DNA of 64,000 nt from positions 2,542,001 through 2,606,000 of the forward strand of contig NZ_CP074074.1 of assembly GCF_045788535.1 (NCBI RefSeq), read 5' to 3'. Made by a program: the position numbers and the translations under genes. A model generated the notes under the pieces. That model did not search any database. It was not told the DNA's origin and worked only from the letters and a program-made list of their open reading frames with translations. The first letter of the stretch is position 1. Each line of letters begins with the position of its first letter. Of this stretch, positions 1 through 8,648 are shown piece after piece. This stretch comes from Allotamlana fucoidanivorans (lineage in GTDB: Bacteria; Bacteroidota; Bacteroidia; Flavobacteriales; Flavobacteriaceae).

Positions 1-546
1 AAGAAAACAAAAGCATTTAAAGAATTTTCAGAGAGAAAAAACTTGCTTTTTATTGGTGGGTTTAAACATAAACCTAATGTTGATGCTATTTTATGGCTAA
101 AGAATGAAATAATGCCCTTAGTTTGGGAGGTAAATAAAGATATAAAAGTAGATATTGTGGGGAGTAATCCGCCACAAAAAATTATAAAATTAAACAGTGA
201 AAATTTTAATGTGGTAGGTTATGTTGAAGATGTTTCAACATACTTTAACTCGGCAAAGTTGTTTGTAGCGCCATTACGGTATGGAGCAGGAATAAAAGGA
301 AAAATAGGACAAAGTTTTGAATATAGTTTGCCTGTTGTAACTACCGATGTTGGTGCTGAAGGCTTTAATTTTGCTCCATTTTCAGAAGAAATGATAGCAA
401 ACAGCGCAGAGTTATTAGCCTCTAAAATATTAAAACTTTATGATGATGAAGCATTGTGGAGTTCTATCAGTAATCTGTCAGAACAGTTTATAGAGCCCTT
501 TTCAAAACAACATATAGAAAATCAACTTAAAAAAGTTTTTGATTAA
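1..546 (+). CDS. glycosyltransferase, group 1/GT4-like, C-terminal part (5' truncated by window edge)
   Basis: The reading frame is open back to base 1, so the true start lies outside the window; a TTG at 43 is internal. What remains is the C-terminal Rossmann half of a GT-B glycosyltransferase. It opens with a strand-loop (LLFIGGF) followed by a helix, then VDIVGSNPP, then the acceptor/donor segment FVAPLRYGAGIKGKIGQSF, where group 1 transferases bind the nucleotide-sugar. It ends with the usual long C-terminal helix (LSEQFIEPFSKQHIENQLKKV). It probably transfers a sugar during LPS or other surface-glycan assembly, which fits the glycosyltransferase-rich block that follows. Donor and acceptor cannot be read from sequence. 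Confidence 0.8.
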   Translation, partial: KKTKAFKEFSERKNLLFIGGFKHKPNVDAILWLKNEIMPLVWEVNKDIKVDIVGSNPPQKIIKLNSENFNVVGYVEDVSTYFNSAKLFVAPLRYGAGIKGKIGQSFEYSLPVVTTDVGAEGFNFAPFSEEMIANSAELLASKILKLYDDEALWSSISNLSEQFIEPFSKQHIENQLKKVFD

Positions 547-571
547 AGTTGAGGGGTTCTTGTGGATTAAA

Positions 572-1225
572 TCAGACGGCTTGTGGTTTTTTAGCAACCG
601 TAGCAAACTGTGTATATTTCATATCCATGGCAGTAAATAGTAAAGGGATGTTGTACAAATAAGGTTTAAGTGATTTACTAGGATTAATCCCCTCATGACT
701 GACAACTTCATACCCTAGACTTTCATACATATTTTTAATACTTTTTTTGGTAAACCATCGTAAATGTGTTTTATCCATAATACCATGGTCTGTATAATTC
801 CATTCGCCTTTAAATACTAGCATTTTAAGGATTCTAAAGTTTCTAACGTTAGGTATAGAGCTAATTACTATACCTCCTGCTTTTAACTTAGGTTTTAATC
901 TTTTTAAAACATCATCGGGGTAAGTTAAATGTTCAAGAACATCATTAAAGAATATGGCGTCGAAATAATTATCAGGAAGCTCTTCAATAAAATTCTCACA
1001 AGGACCAATAAATACTTTGTCCAATATGTTTTTTGCTATCTTTCCTTCCTCAGGCATATATTCGATACCCCAAATTTCAGCATTATTATAGCCTTTTATT
1101 TGCCTAGCAAAAGCCCCTTGACCGCAACCCACTTCTAAAACATGTTTAGCTTCCCTAGGTAAATAGCCTAGCATTTCTGGTCTAGGAAAATTATAATAAG
1201 CGTCTGGTTTATTGTTGTAATCCAT
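572..1225 (-). CDS. class I SAM-dependent methyltransferase
   Basis: A 217-residue Rossmann-fold methyltransferase. Motif I (VLEVGCGQG, residues 29-37) binds S-adenosylmethionine, and the post-II region FDAIFFNDVLEHL with the following KPKLKAGG segment is typical of the UbiE/Methyltransf_11-12 group. It starts with ATG at 1225. It lies head-to-tail with the next minus-strand gene (40 bp apart) inside a glycan-biosynthesis cluster, so a sugar or glycan-lipid methylation role is plausible, but the substrate is not visible. Confidence 0.8.
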   Translation of the reverse strand: MDYNNKPDAYYNFPRPEMLGYLPREAKHVLEVGCGQGAFARQIKGYNNAEIWGIEYMPEEGKIAKNILDKVFIGPCENFIEELPDNYFDAIFFNDVLEHLTYPDDVLKRLKPKLKAGGIVISSIPNVRNFRILKMLVFKGEWNYTDHGIMDKTHLRWFTKKSIKNMYESLGYEVVSHEGINPSKSLKPYLYNIPLLFTAMDMKYTQFATVAKKPQAV

Positions 1226-1265
1226 TATTTTGGCTTTTCATAATAAGTAATATTTAAGGTATAGG

Positions 1266-2222
1266 TTAATTTTTTTGTAAATCAAACACCTGTTCTACAA
1301 AATGGTCAACAGTAAATTTGTAATAGATGTTCTTCTCTAAAGGAATATATTCGGTTTTAAAAAATTGGGGATTAATGCTAAAATCATCGTCATTTAAAAC
1401 TAGAATGTTATTAGCTTTATAAAACGCGTATTCTTTTACAGTATGGTTTGTAGTGATTATTTTTTTTTGATAGGCTAGGGCTTCAAAGATTCTAAAACTT
1501 AAACCATTGTGTCCTTTTCTAACTAAATCAAGCATCACTTTTGATCTGTTTAAGTATAAATTTAGCTGTGTCGTGTCAATATCATTATTACTGTGTTCAA
1601 TGCCCTTGTATAAATTGCTTGGTCTTTTTTTAGAAACAACTATAAATTTATAGCTTACATTATTGTCATCAAGCTTTTTTGCCAACTTATTTAATTGTTT
1701 AATTCTTTGGTCTGGCGACATAACCATAAATAAATCATATTCAAAATCATGTCTAATATCTTGTTTATCTAAATAAATGTAGTTTGTGATGTGCTCAAAA
1801 TTGTAGGTTTTTACATCTTCTAAATCAAAAGAAAAAATGCGATTAAAAACATCGTTTAAAAGATGGTTTATAGGAAAGCGTTTACAACTATCATAAATAT
1901 AAGCAATATAGTTTTTAGTAAAACCTTTTATTGCTAAATGCGTAGGCTTATCAATTAAATCAGGCCTTATAACTAGAATATAATCCTGTTTTCCTATTTT
2001 TTCAAGTGTATTAAGAATATATTTTTGCCTGTTTATTTTTTTTTTATTCTTTTTTAAAAACGTTTTGGATAAAAAATTACCCAATTTTTCAAACACGCTT
2101 TTATACACATACTTGTATTTGCTTATATCAATATGGGTAGCATCTATTCCTTTCTTTTGTAATGTGTTTACAATATGGTGGTCGTAGTCCCAGTAATCAA
2201 AACTGATTAGGCAAATCCTCAT
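1266..2222 (-). CDS. putative glycosyltransferase of the CgeB/LPS-core type
   Basis: 318 residues, ATG start at 2222. The protein begins with a Rossmann-like strand (MRICLISFDYWDYDHH) and has a C-terminal region FRIFEALAYQKKIITTNH. This resembles the spore-maturation CgeB / Glyco_trans_1_2 pattern, in which a conserved E sits in the donor-binding loop. Similar proteins are common in flavobacterial LPS-core clusters. A good Bacteroidota promoter lies upstream (TTG-N19-TAAATTTG, 2241-2270). The family call is by pattern only; acceptor and donor are unknown. The gene probably forms a transcription unit with the downstream methyltransferase. Confidence 0.55.
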   Translation of the reverse strand: MRICLISFDYWDYDHHIVNTLQKKGIDATHIDISKYKYVYKSVFEKLGNFLSKTFLKKNKKKINRQKYILNTLEKIGKQDYILVIRPDLIDKPTHLAIKGFTKNYIAYIYDSCKRFPINHLLNDVFNRIFSFDLEDVKTYNFEHITNYIYLDKQDIRHDFEYDLFMVMSPDQRIKQLNKLAKKLDDNNVSYKFIVVSKKRPSNLYKGIEHSNNDIDTTQLNLYLNRSKVMLDLVRKGHNGLSFRIFEALAYQKKIITTNHTVKEYAFYKANNILVLNDDDFSINPQFFKTEYIPLEKNIYYKFTVDHFVEQVFDLQKN

Positions 2223-2240
2223 TAATTAAGTTTTTAAAAT

Positions 2241-2270
2241 CAAATTTAGTCTTTTTTTTGGTTTACCCAA
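2241..2270 (-). promoter_or_regulatory. promoter of the 1266-2222 / 572-1225 unit
   Basis: Read on the minus strand: TTG (2270-2268), 19 bases, then TAAATTTG (2248-2241). This matches the Bacteroidota -33/-7 pattern TTG-N19-TAnnTTTG. The -7 box lies 18 bases upstream of the ATG at 2222. Confidence 0.55.
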
Positions 2271-2290
2271 TGACCTTTAAATAGGTATTG

Positions 2291-2298
2291 TATATTTG
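2291..2298 (+). promoter_or_regulatory. -7 box for the LPS glycosyltransferase operon
   Basis: TATATTTG matches TAnnTTTG and lies 28 bases before the ATG at 2327. No TTG is found at the usual 19-21 base spacing, so the promoter is incomplete by sequence. Confidence 0.4.
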
Positions 2299-2326
2299 TT
2301 TTTATTTTATTTGAATATTGAGATTT

Positions 2327-3211
2327 ATGAATAAAATTCAAGTAGGCTTTTTGGTATCATACGATTATGAGTTGCTAAAAAATGCTATTCCGTTGGTTTA
2401 TAAACAAGCCGACACAATTTATTTGGCTTTAGATAAGGATAGAAAAACGTGGAACGGGGAAACTATTGAAATAGCTGATAATTTTTTTGATTGGATAAGG
2501 GCTTACGATACCGATAAAAAGATTCATTTATACGAAGACCAATTTTATGTAAAAGATTTATCTACTATGCAATGCGAGGTGAGAGAACGTAAAATGTTGG
2601 CAAATAAAATGGGGATAGGTAATTGGATTATTCAACTAGACGCCGATGAATATTTTATAAATTTTAAACGATTTGTTACATACCTAAGAACTAAAACTAG
2701 GCTTTTGATAAATCCAGAGAAGCACCCAGTTCAAATTCAGCCATTTCATGTAAGTTTATATAAAAAAGTTGATGAAGGATATTTGTACGTAGATGAAGCT
2801 ACAAAAACCGTGGTAGCAACCAATTACCCAGAGTATACTGTTGGTAGAAAAACAAAAGGTCAGGTTATATATTTTAATGCCTTAATACTTCATGAATGTT
2901 TAGCAAGAAACCGAGATGATTTGTTGCAAAAACTAACAAATTGGGGGCATAATAATGATTTTGATATAGAGGCATTTATGAAGAAATGGGATGGTGTTAA
3001 TGAACACAATTATAAAGAAAAAGAGAATTTCTTTTTTTTAGAACCAGAGAAATGGAAATATCTGGACTTTGTAAAAGGGAAAAACTTCAAAGAATTATTT
3101 GATAATTTTAAAATAGAAAAGGAGCAAGGGCTCTATAAAACTAAGTTTTTTATCATAAAAAAGAACATAGGACAATTTTTTAGATACCATTTTAAAAAGA
3201 AATCATTTTGA
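2327..3211 (+). CDS. glycosyltransferase family 2-like protein
   Basis: 294 residues from ATG 2327; an in-frame TTG at 2318 is the only longer start and is less likely. The region WIIQLDADEYF contains the acidic metal-binding D-x-D of GT-A transferases, here used on an LDADE backbone as in the GT2 group. The N-terminus (VGFLVSYDYELLKNAIPLVYKQADTI written in parts: VGFLVSYDYELL, then PLVYKQADTIYLA) replaces the usual classical GT2 opening, so this is a divergent member. Its stop overlaps the next gene by four bases, so the two are probably translationally coupled. Likely role: sugar addition in LPS core or O-chain. Confidence 0.7.
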   Translation: MNKIQVGFLVSYDYELLKNAIPLVYKQADTIYLALDKDRKTWNGETIEIADNFFDWIRAYDTDKKIHLYEDQFYVKDLSTMQCEVRERKMLANKMGIGNWIIQLDADEYFINFKRFVTYLRTKTRLLINPEKHPVQIQPFHVSLYKKVDEGYLYVDEATKTVVATNYPEYTVGRKTKGQVIYFNALILHECLARNRDDLLQKLTNWGHNNDFDIEAFMKKWDGVNEHNYKEKENFFFLEPEKWKYLDFVKGKNFKELFDNFKIEKEQGLYKTKFFIIKKNIGQFFRYHFKKKSF

Positions 3212-4008
3212 CATCTGCACTCATTATAACAACCTATAACTGGCCGGAAGCACTTGAACTCGTTTTAAAAAGTGTTAAATTACAAGAGGTTTTTCCTACT
3301 GAAGTTATTATCGCGGATGATGGTTCCTCCAGTGAAACAAAAGAATTGATTGAAGCTTTTGCAAAAGAGTTTCCAGTGCCTTTGAAGCATGTTTGGCATG
3401 AAGATAAGGGGTTTAGAAAATCTGGAATTTTGAATTTAGCAATTTCAAAAACTAAAGCAGATTATATAATTCAGCTAGATGGGGATTGTATAATGCATAA
3501 AAAATTTATTAAAGACCATTTGCAAAGTGTTGAATCAAATACGTATTTGTATGGTTCTAGAGTAAATGTTCAAGAAGATTTTTTATCAATATTGTTTAAA
3601 AAGAAAATAGTTAAGTTTTCTTATTTTTCAAAGGGTATAAAAAAACGGAATAGAAACCTTCATATACCATTTTTGGGAAGTTTAATATATAAGAAGAGCA
3701 ATAAATTATCAAGAAAATTAAGAGGTTGTAATCTTTCTTATTGGAAATCAGATTTTATAAAAGTTAATGGCTATAATGAAAATATGACGGGTTGGGGTAG
3801 AGAAGATTCAGAACTCATCATTAGAATAATAAATAGTGGTATTTTAGGTAAGCGAATGAAATTTAAAGCCATTATCTATCATATTTGGCACAAAGAAAGT
3901 TCAAAAACAAAATTGAATATTAATGATACGATTCAGCAAAAGACCATTGAAGAGAGAAGGGTTTGGTGTGAAAACGGTATAGATAAATACTTAAATGAAA
4001 GGGAATAA
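3208..4008 (+). CDS. glycosyltransferase family 2 (galactosyltransferase-like C-terminal domain)
   Basis: 266 residues, starting at a TTG (3208) embedded in TTGA, which overlaps the stop of the upstream gene. No ATG is near, and the conserved strand ALIITTYNWPEALE begins at once, so TTG is the best start. GT-A features: EVIIADDGSSSET near residue 33, IIQLDGDCIMH (DxD) near residue 92. The C-terminal GCNLSYWKSDF...GWGREDSELIIR block is typical of the Glyco_transf_7C/galactosyltransferase type, with the ED acting as catalytic base in that family. It overlaps the following kinase-like gene by 14 bases. Confidence 0.8.
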   Translation: MTSALIITTYNWPEALELVLKSVKLQEVFPTEVIIADDGSSSETKELIEAFAKEFPVPLKHVWHEDKGFRKSGILNLAISKTKADYIIQLDGDCIMHKKFIKDHLQSVESNTYLYGSRVNVQEDFLSILFKKKIVKFSYFSKGIKKRNRNLHIPFLGSLIYKKSNKLSRKLRGCNLSYWKSDFIKVNGYNENMTGWGREDSELIIRIINSGILGKRMKFKAIIYHIWHKESSKTKLNINDTIQQKTIEERRVWCENGIDKYLNERE

Positions 4009-4762
4009 GATTATACATAGTCGTTATAATAAGCACGAACTTTTTTTTGATGATATTATTGAAAATTTTGACACTAAAGGGGAAAACTTTGGTAATCAAG
4101 ATAGAAATTCTTTAAAACTATTTCAGTTAGAGGATAAAACGGTTAATGTTAAGTCTTTTAGAGTGCCTAGTATTATTAATCAAATTGCGTATCGTTTTTT
4201 TAGAAAAAGTAAGGCACAACGGTCATATGAGTATGCCAACAAGCTAATGGATTTAAATATTGGAACCCCACTACCCATAGCATATTACGAGTTTAAAACC
4301 CTTTTTTTGTTTAAAAAGAGCTTTTACATCAGTGAGCAGTTAGATTGTGAATTAACCTATAGAGAACTCACAACAGATTTTAGTATTCCAAATTACCAAG
4401 CTATTCTCCGAGCATTTACCCGGTTTACATTTGAGCTGCATGAAAAAGGGGTTCATTTTTTAGATCATTCTCCAGGGAACACACTCATTCAATTAAATAA
4501 CGGTGATTATAAATTTTATTTAGTTGATCTGAATAGGATGGAATTTAAGACCTTGGATTTTGAAACTAGAATAAAAAATTTTTCGCGTTTAACTACCCAT
4601 AAATCTATGGTTGAAATAATGAGTGATGAATATGCTAAATGCTCTGGAGAAAACTTTAATGCAATTTTTGATTTGATGTGGGGTGAAACATTAGTTTTTC
4701 AAAAGAAATACCACCGAAAACAGCAGCTTAAAAAAAAAATAAAATTTTGGAAAAGGTACTAA
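3995..4762 (+). CDS. Kdo/LPS-core kinase-like protein
   Basis: 255 residues. A protein-kinase-like fold is suggested by the catalytic-loop segment HFLDHSPGN (residues 154-162) and the later VDLNR (177-181), equivalent to the HxDxxxxN and DxD/DFG positions. This pattern is seen in the RfaP/KdkA (Kdo kinase, InaA) families, which phosphorylate LPS core sugars. It overlaps the upstream glycosyltransferase by 14 bases. It converges on the next gene, the stop codons sharing four bases. The exact phosphorylated sugar is unknown. Confidence 0.65.
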   Translation: MKGNKIIHSRYNKHELFFDDIIENFDTKGENFGNQDRNSLKLFQLEDKTVNVKSFRVPSIINQIAYRFFRKSKAQRSYEYANKLMDLNIGTPLPIAYYEFKTLFLFKKSFYISEQLDCELTYRELTTDFSIPNYQAILRAFTRFTFELHEKGVHFLDHSPGNTLIQLNNGDYKFYLVDLNRMEFKTLDFETRIKNFSRLTTHKSMVEIMSDEYAKCSGENFNAIFDLMWGETLVFQKKYHRKQQLKKKIKFWKRY

Positions 4763-5517
4763 TTGTTTCGTTTAGTTAGCTCGTAAAGTTTTATATACTT
4801 CAAAAATGTTACATTAAAGGTCTGAATACAAATAATCAAACCATTCAATCCATCTAAAAATCCAAGTCTTAAAAAATAAGCTTTAAAAAATGCCCAAGAA
4901 GGCCTAAACACAATTTTAAATATAGAAGAATTAATACCCAATTTGTAATACGAATGAGCGGCAATCGTTGAAAACCGTTCAACTTTAAGGTTATGTTCTT
5001 GGTAGTCTCTGTAAATCCAGTGTAGTAAATCTCCTTTTAAATGTCCAGATTTAAGTCCTTTTTTTAAGGTGTAGCTGTCGTGAGGGTTAATACCTTTCCA
5101 TTCGCCACTCCCTTTTTTGAATAGTCGAAGCTTTCGGTCGGGATACCAATCTGAGTGTTTTATCCATTGGCCACAATAATTGTTTAATCTATTGGAATAA
5201 TATCCTTCAAATTGCCAATTTGCTTTTACTTTTAAAATAGAGTCTTTTAATGTTTCAGAAAGCGCTTCATCTCCATCTAAAGACAAAATATAATCATGTT
5301 TTGCTAACGAAAGTGCATAGTTTTTTTGTTCAATATAGCCATCAAAAATATGTTCAATAAATCTAACATTAAACTGTTTACATATTTCGGGAGTTTGGTC
5401 GGTTGAAAATGAATCAACTACTAAAATTTCATCTACTACACCAACTAAAGATTGTAAGCATTTTTCTAAATGTTCTTCTTCATTATAGGTTATTATAACG
5501 CCTGATATTTTTACCAT
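4759..5517 (-). CDS. glycosyltransferase family 2, WaaE/KdtX-like
   Basis: 252 residues. Classical GT2 opening ISGVIITYNEEEHLEKCL, then EILVVDSFSTDQT and the DxD-type LSLDGDEALS near residues 78-87. The short, complete length and the segment IEQKNYALSLAKHDYIL are those of the WaaE/KdtX group that adds glucose or heptose to the LPS inner core. Its ATG overlaps the stop of the upstream GT9 gene (TAATG), so the two are coupled. Its own stop shares four bases with the plus-strand kinase-like gene. Confidence 0.8.
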   Translation of the reverse strand: MVKISGVIITYNEEEHLEKCLQSLVGVVDEILVVDSFSTDQTPEICKQFNVRFIEHIFDGYIEQKNYALSLAKHDYILSLDGDEALSETLKDSILKVKANWQFEGYYSNRLNNYCGQWIKHSDWYPDRKLRLFKKGSGEWKGINPHDSYTLKKGLKSGHLKGDLLHWIYRDYQEHNLKVERFSTIAAHSYYKLGINSSIFKIVFRPSWAFFKAYFLRLGFLDGLNGLIICIQTFNVTFLKYIKLYELTKRNN

Positions 5518-6566
5518 TACAATGCTTTTAAAAACGTTTTTAGCTGGTTTGAGAATAATTCGGGTTTGAATAATTGATAAAGTTGAAGTGCTTCTTTTTT
5601 ATATTGTTTTTCAGGTTTGGTATAGTACTCAGGATAATAGTCTTTTAAATGAACTCCAATATTTTTTTCTTCTTCAAAAAGACTCCAAGACGCTTTATCA
5701 ATCCAAGGCGAAAATATTGAAAAGGTTTTTACTTTCATTGCCTTAGCCATATTTACCGCGCCACCTTCATTACCAATAAGCGCATCACAATGGTATGTGA
5801 TGGCTAAAAATTGTCTTAAACTTTTTCCAAAGACATTAAAATATATTTGGTCTTTAGTTTTGGGTTTGCAAAGGTTGAATATGGTTTTGGCGTCTTCTGC
5901 TTGATTTGGAATATAATTAAACAGAAGCTGTGCTTTTGGTTGCTCTTCAACAATAGTATCAACCACATGTGCCATGAAGGCAAAAGGATAGGTTTTGTTT
6001 TTGGTACTACCTAAAACACTAATCATAAAAACTGGGAACTCAAGTTTAAGTTTATTTTGGGTTAAAAACAGAGCACTGTCTTTAATTTCTTGTTTGCTGA
6101 GGTATATTTTAGGTTGAAGAGGTTCAGCGTCAATATATAAGGGACATAAAAGTTTAAGCCTATGCGTAATGGCTAAGTTATTCGTTTTACTTTTCTTTTT
6201 ACGTTTTACATTCTCATTATAAATCCAAGCCGTATAGAGTTTGTAATAGGATATTTTTATTTTGGCGCCAGAATATAAACTGATTATATTACTTGAAAGT
6301 TTTGAATACACATCAATAACAACATCATATTGTTGTGCTTTTATCTTTTTAGCAAGTACGAATAAGCCATGTTTGATTTGTTCTTCCTTTTTTGTGAAGA
6401 AAATAAAATTATCAATAAAAGGATTGTTTTCTACTACAGGATAGGTGTAGTCGTTTATCAAATAATCTAATTGAGCTTTTGGATATTCATGACGAAGTAC
6501 TTCAAACAGAATACTGCTTGTAAGCACATCGCCAATCATTTTTTGTTGTATAACCAGTATTTTCAC
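5517..6566 (-). CDS. glycosyltransferase family 9 (LPS heptosyltransferase-like)
   Basis: 349 residues, GTG start at 6566. GT9 hallmarks: N-terminal MKILVIQQKMIGDVLTSS, the YDVVIDVYSKLSS strand, and the C-terminal donor site CDALIGNEGGAVNMAKAMK followed by FSIFSPW. The family moves ADP-heptose onto LPS inner core in the cytoplasm. A 13-bp palindrome (6566-6578) overlaps the first base of the start codon. The gene is coupled to the downstream WaaE-like gene by a one-base stop/start overlap. Whether the sugar is heptose in this organism is not shown. Confidence 0.8.
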   Translation of the reverse strand: MKILVIQQKMIGDVLTSSILFEVLRHEYPKAQLDYLINDYTYPVVENNPFIDNFIFFTKKEEQIKHGLFVLAKKIKAQQYDVVIDVYSKLSSNIISLYSGAKIKISYYKLYTAWIYNENVKRKKKSKTNNLAITHRLKLLCPLYIDAEPLQPKIYLSKQEIKDSALFLTQNKLKLEFPVFMISVLGSTKNKTYPFAFMAHVVDTIVEEQPKAQLLFNYIPNQAEDAKTIFNLCKPKTKDQIYFNVFGKSLRQFLAITYHCDALIGNEGGAVNMAKAMKVKTFSIFSPWIDKASWSLFEEEKNIGVHLKDYYPEYYTKPEKQYKKEALQLYQLFKPELFSNQLKTFLKAL

Positions 6567-6578
6567 TCGATAATCGAG
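6566..6578 (-). repeat. palindrome overlapping the GT9 start codon
   Basis: CTCGAT-A-ATCGAG on the plus strand, six-base perfect arms with a one-base centre. On the minus strand it ends on the G of the GTG start. It could be an operator or a small start-masking hairpin, though the loop is too tight for a full hairpin. Confidence 0.4.
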
Positions 6579-6659
6579 ATTTTAATATTTATAAACTAGT
6601 AGTTTAAAAGCCTAAGTGTCTTTTGATGTAAAAATATCCTAAAAACTATGTCTTGTGGT

Positions 6660-7475
6660 TTACACAGCTACATCATGTTCACGAAGCGCATCGTTAAGTG
6701 ATGTTTTTTTATTGGTACTTTCTTTACGTTTTCCAATGATTAAGGCACAAGGCACGTTGAAGGTTCCAGAAGGAAATTCTTTAGCATAACTACCAGGAAT
6801 GACTACTGAACGTGCTGGTACAACACCGCGGTATTCCATAGGTTTATCACCAGTTACATCAATAATTTTTGTGCTCATAGTTAGGGTAACTCCTGCACCT
6901 AAAACAGCTTCAGTTTCAACGCGAACGCCTTCCACTACAATACATCGGCTTCCAATAAACGCGTTGTCTTCAATGATAACAGGGGCTGCTTGCAGGGGTT
7001 CAAGAACACCGCCTATACCAACACCGCCTGATAAATGTACATTTTTACCTATTTGAGCACAGCTTCCTACCGTAGCCCAAGTGTCAACCATAGTACCTTC
7101 GTCTACATAGGCACCAATATTTACATAGCTAGGCATTAAAATAGTTCCGCTAGAAATATAAGCACCATGTCTTGCTACGGCATGAGGTACTACACGAATA
7201 CCTTTTTCTTGATAGCCTCTTTTTAAAGGTATTTTATCATGAAACTCTAGTGGACCACACTCAATAGTTTCCATTTTTTGCGTAGGAAAGTACAATACCA
7301 CTGCTTTTTTTACCCACTCGTTAACTTGCCAACCACCTTCAATAGGTTCAGCAACTCTTAATTCTCCTTTGTCTAATAAATCTACTACCTCTTTTATGGC
7401 AGCTATTGTTTTTTCGTCATTTAATAACGCACGGTTATTCCAAGCGTCTTCTATGATTTGTTGTAATTCAGTCAT
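6660..7475 (-). CDS. dapD: 2,3,4,5-tetrahydropyridine-2,6-dicarboxylate N-succinyltransferase
   Basis: 271 residues from ATG 7475, the normal DapD length; the frame is open further upstream but the family begins at MTELQQIIEDAW. DapD transfers succinyl from succinyl-CoA to tetrahydrodipicolinate in the succinylase branch of lysine/diaminopimelate synthesis. The left-handed beta-helix hexapeptide repeats are visible (MPSYVNIGAYVDEGTMVDT, then the VGSCAQIGKNVHLSGG segment), as is the conserved IVVEGVRVE loop. A -7-like box (TATATTTG on the minus strand, 7494-7501) lies 18 bases upstream, without a clear -33 partner. It is monocistronic in this window. Confidence 0.95.
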   Translation of the reverse strand: MTELQQIIEDAWNNRALLNDEKTIAAIKEVVDLLDKGELRVAEPIEGGWQVNEWVKKAVVLYFPTQKMETIECGPLEFHDKIPLKRGYQEKGIRVVPHAVARHGAYISSGTILMPSYVNIGAYVDEGTMVDTWATVGSCAQIGKNVHLSGGVGIGGVLEPLQAAPVIIEDNAFIGSRCIVVEGVRVETEAVLGAGVTLTMSTKIIDVTGDKPMEYRGVVPARSVVIPGSYAKEFPSGTFNVPCALIIGKRKESTNKKTSLNDALREHDVAV

Positions 7476-7800
7476 TGGTATTAATATTTTCAGCAAATAT
7501 ACTAGCTATACTTGAAATAGGCGATGAAATGAAAAAAATTATAAGGTGGTTTCTATGAAACATTGATAATGTTTAAAGTGCTTTTTATGGAATGAAAACA
7601 GCAGTTAAACTTTTTGTCTTGCTTGAAATAGGTTGAAATGCACAAAATAAAGCTTTTAGTCGGTAAAACATGTGTTTTAACTATTTATCGGTTAAAAATA
7701 ACTGCTTCTCTAATAATCGAAAATTCTGTTTTGTACAACTAATTTTTTGCGTGCCAGGCTTAGAGTGAACCTATATTTGAATCATCAAACAATAACAACC
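7476..7800. other. intergenic region between dapD and the small secreted protein
   Basis: No gene seen. It carries the dapD -7-like box (7494-7501), an 11-base direct repeat CTTGAAATAGG (7511-7521 and 7622-7632), a perfect 7-2-7 palindrome TAAAACA-TG-TGTTTTA (7664-7679), and the probable promoter of the following gene. Confidence 0.5.
7746..7779 (+). promoter_or_regulatory. candidate promoter of the small secreted protein
   Basis: TTTG (7746-7749), 22 bases, TATATTTG (7772-7779). The spacing is one to three bases longer than in the tRNA promoters of this window. The -7 box lies 21 bases before the ATG at 7801. Confidence 0.45.
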
Positions 7801-8079
7801 ATGAAAACAAATTTCTACTTATTATTAATTTTCTTATTAGCGTTCTCTTTTGGAAATGCTCAAAGTGATGATTCTAAAGTAAGTGTAGAAACTGTTAAGG
7901 TAATTTCAAACGAGACGCCTAACCAGATAAATGAAAGTGAATTATTGATTGATGCTACAGAACTAAAAGCAAATATTGCTAAAATAAATAGTGATATTAG
8001 AATTTATTTAAACCGTCAGAGAAAAGCAGGTAACATTAGTTTTGTATTCCCAAAGATTAATAAAGCGGTTAAGGCTTAA
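7801..8079 (+). CDS. small secreted protein of unknown function
   Basis: 92 residues from ATG 7801; the longer frame start at 7747 lies inside the promoter region. A clear signal peptide (MKTNFYLLLIFLLAFSFGNAQ, cleaved after GNA) is followed by a short, acidic then basic mature region rich in N, K and I (INSDIRIYLNRQRKAGNISF). No family recognised. It has its own promoter and a good terminator right after, so it is transcribed alone. Function unknown. Confidence 0.65.
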   Translation: MKTNFYLLLIFLLAFSFGNAQSDDSKVSVETVKVISNETPNQINESELLIDATELKANIAKINSDIRIYLNRQRKAGNISFVFPKINKAVKA

Positions 8080-8108
8080 TTCAAATATTAATAATTTAAG
8101 GTTTAAAC

Positions 8109-8141
8109 AAGAGGGCTGTCAGTATTGATAGCCCTCTTTAT
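8109..8141 (+). terminator. terminator after the small secreted protein
   Basis: Nine-base-pair stem AAGAGGGCT (8109-8117) / AGCCCTCTT (8130-8138) with a 12-base loop, followed by a T-rich stretch. The -33 element of the ruvX promoter lies in its loop. Confidence 0.7.
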
Positions 8142-8154
8142 TTTGTTACATTTG
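8125..8154 (+). promoter_or_regulatory. promoter of ruvX
   Basis: TTG (8125-8127), 19 bases, TACATTTG (8147-8154): a full match to the Bacteroidota pattern. The -7 box ends 15 bases before the ruvX ATG. It overlaps the preceding terminator hairpin. Confidence 0.6.
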
Positions 8155-8169
8155 TGCCAAAAGAAACTA

Positions 8170-8580
8170 ATGGCGCGTATTCTAGCAATAGATTTTGGAA
8201 CCAAACGAACGGGAATAGCAGTAACTGATGAGTTACAAATTATAGCCTCAGGGTTAACCACTGTTGACACTAAAGAGCTCATTCCTTTTTTAGATGAATA
8301 TGTGAAGAAAGAAAATGTAGAACTTTTTTTAGTAGGGGAACCAAAGCAAATGGACAATTCGGCGTCTGAAAGCGAAGTTCATATTCAAGCCTTCTTAGAA
8401 AAATTACATAAAAAAATCCCCAGTATTCTTATAAAACGTGTAGATGAGCGTTTTACTTCAAAAATAGCCTTTCAAACTATGATTGCTAGTGGTTTGAATA
8501 AAAAACAACGTAAAAACAAGGCACTTGTAGATGAGATAAGTGCGACATTGATTTTACAAAGTTATTTGTATTCTAAGTAG
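8170..8580 (+). CDS. ruvX: putative Holliday junction resolvase RuvX/YqgF
   Basis: 136 residues from ATG 8170, the usual YqgF size; the longer frame from 8125 would start within the terminator. The RNase H-like fold opens with ILAIDFGTKRTGIAVTD (first catalytic Asp). It continues with FLVGEPKQMDNSASE (second acidic position), VDERFTSKIA (third) and LVDEISATLILQSYL. The family is implicated in Holliday junction resolution and in 16S rRNA 5'-end processing. The plus-strand order ruvX then def is common in Bacteroidota. Confidence 0.9.
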   Translation: MARILAIDFGTKRTGIAVTDELQIIASGLTTVDTKELIPFLDEYVKKENVELFLVGEPKQMDNSASESEVHIQAFLEKLHKKIPSILIKRVDERFTSKIAFQTMIASGLNKKQRKNKALVDEISATLILQSYLYSK

Positions 8581-8648
8581 TTGTGGAAAAATAAGTCAGA
8601 CTTTGTAGGAAATTCTTAAATTTATATCTGAAATCAATAACCAATGAT

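Noticed and set aside
6799..7056. Plus-strand ORF across dapD
   Set aside because: Antisense to an intact dapD with all hexapeptide repeats; T/P-rich composition without motifs.
8103..8357. Minus-strand ORF opposite ruvX
   Set aside because: Overlaps intact ruvX; no family feature.
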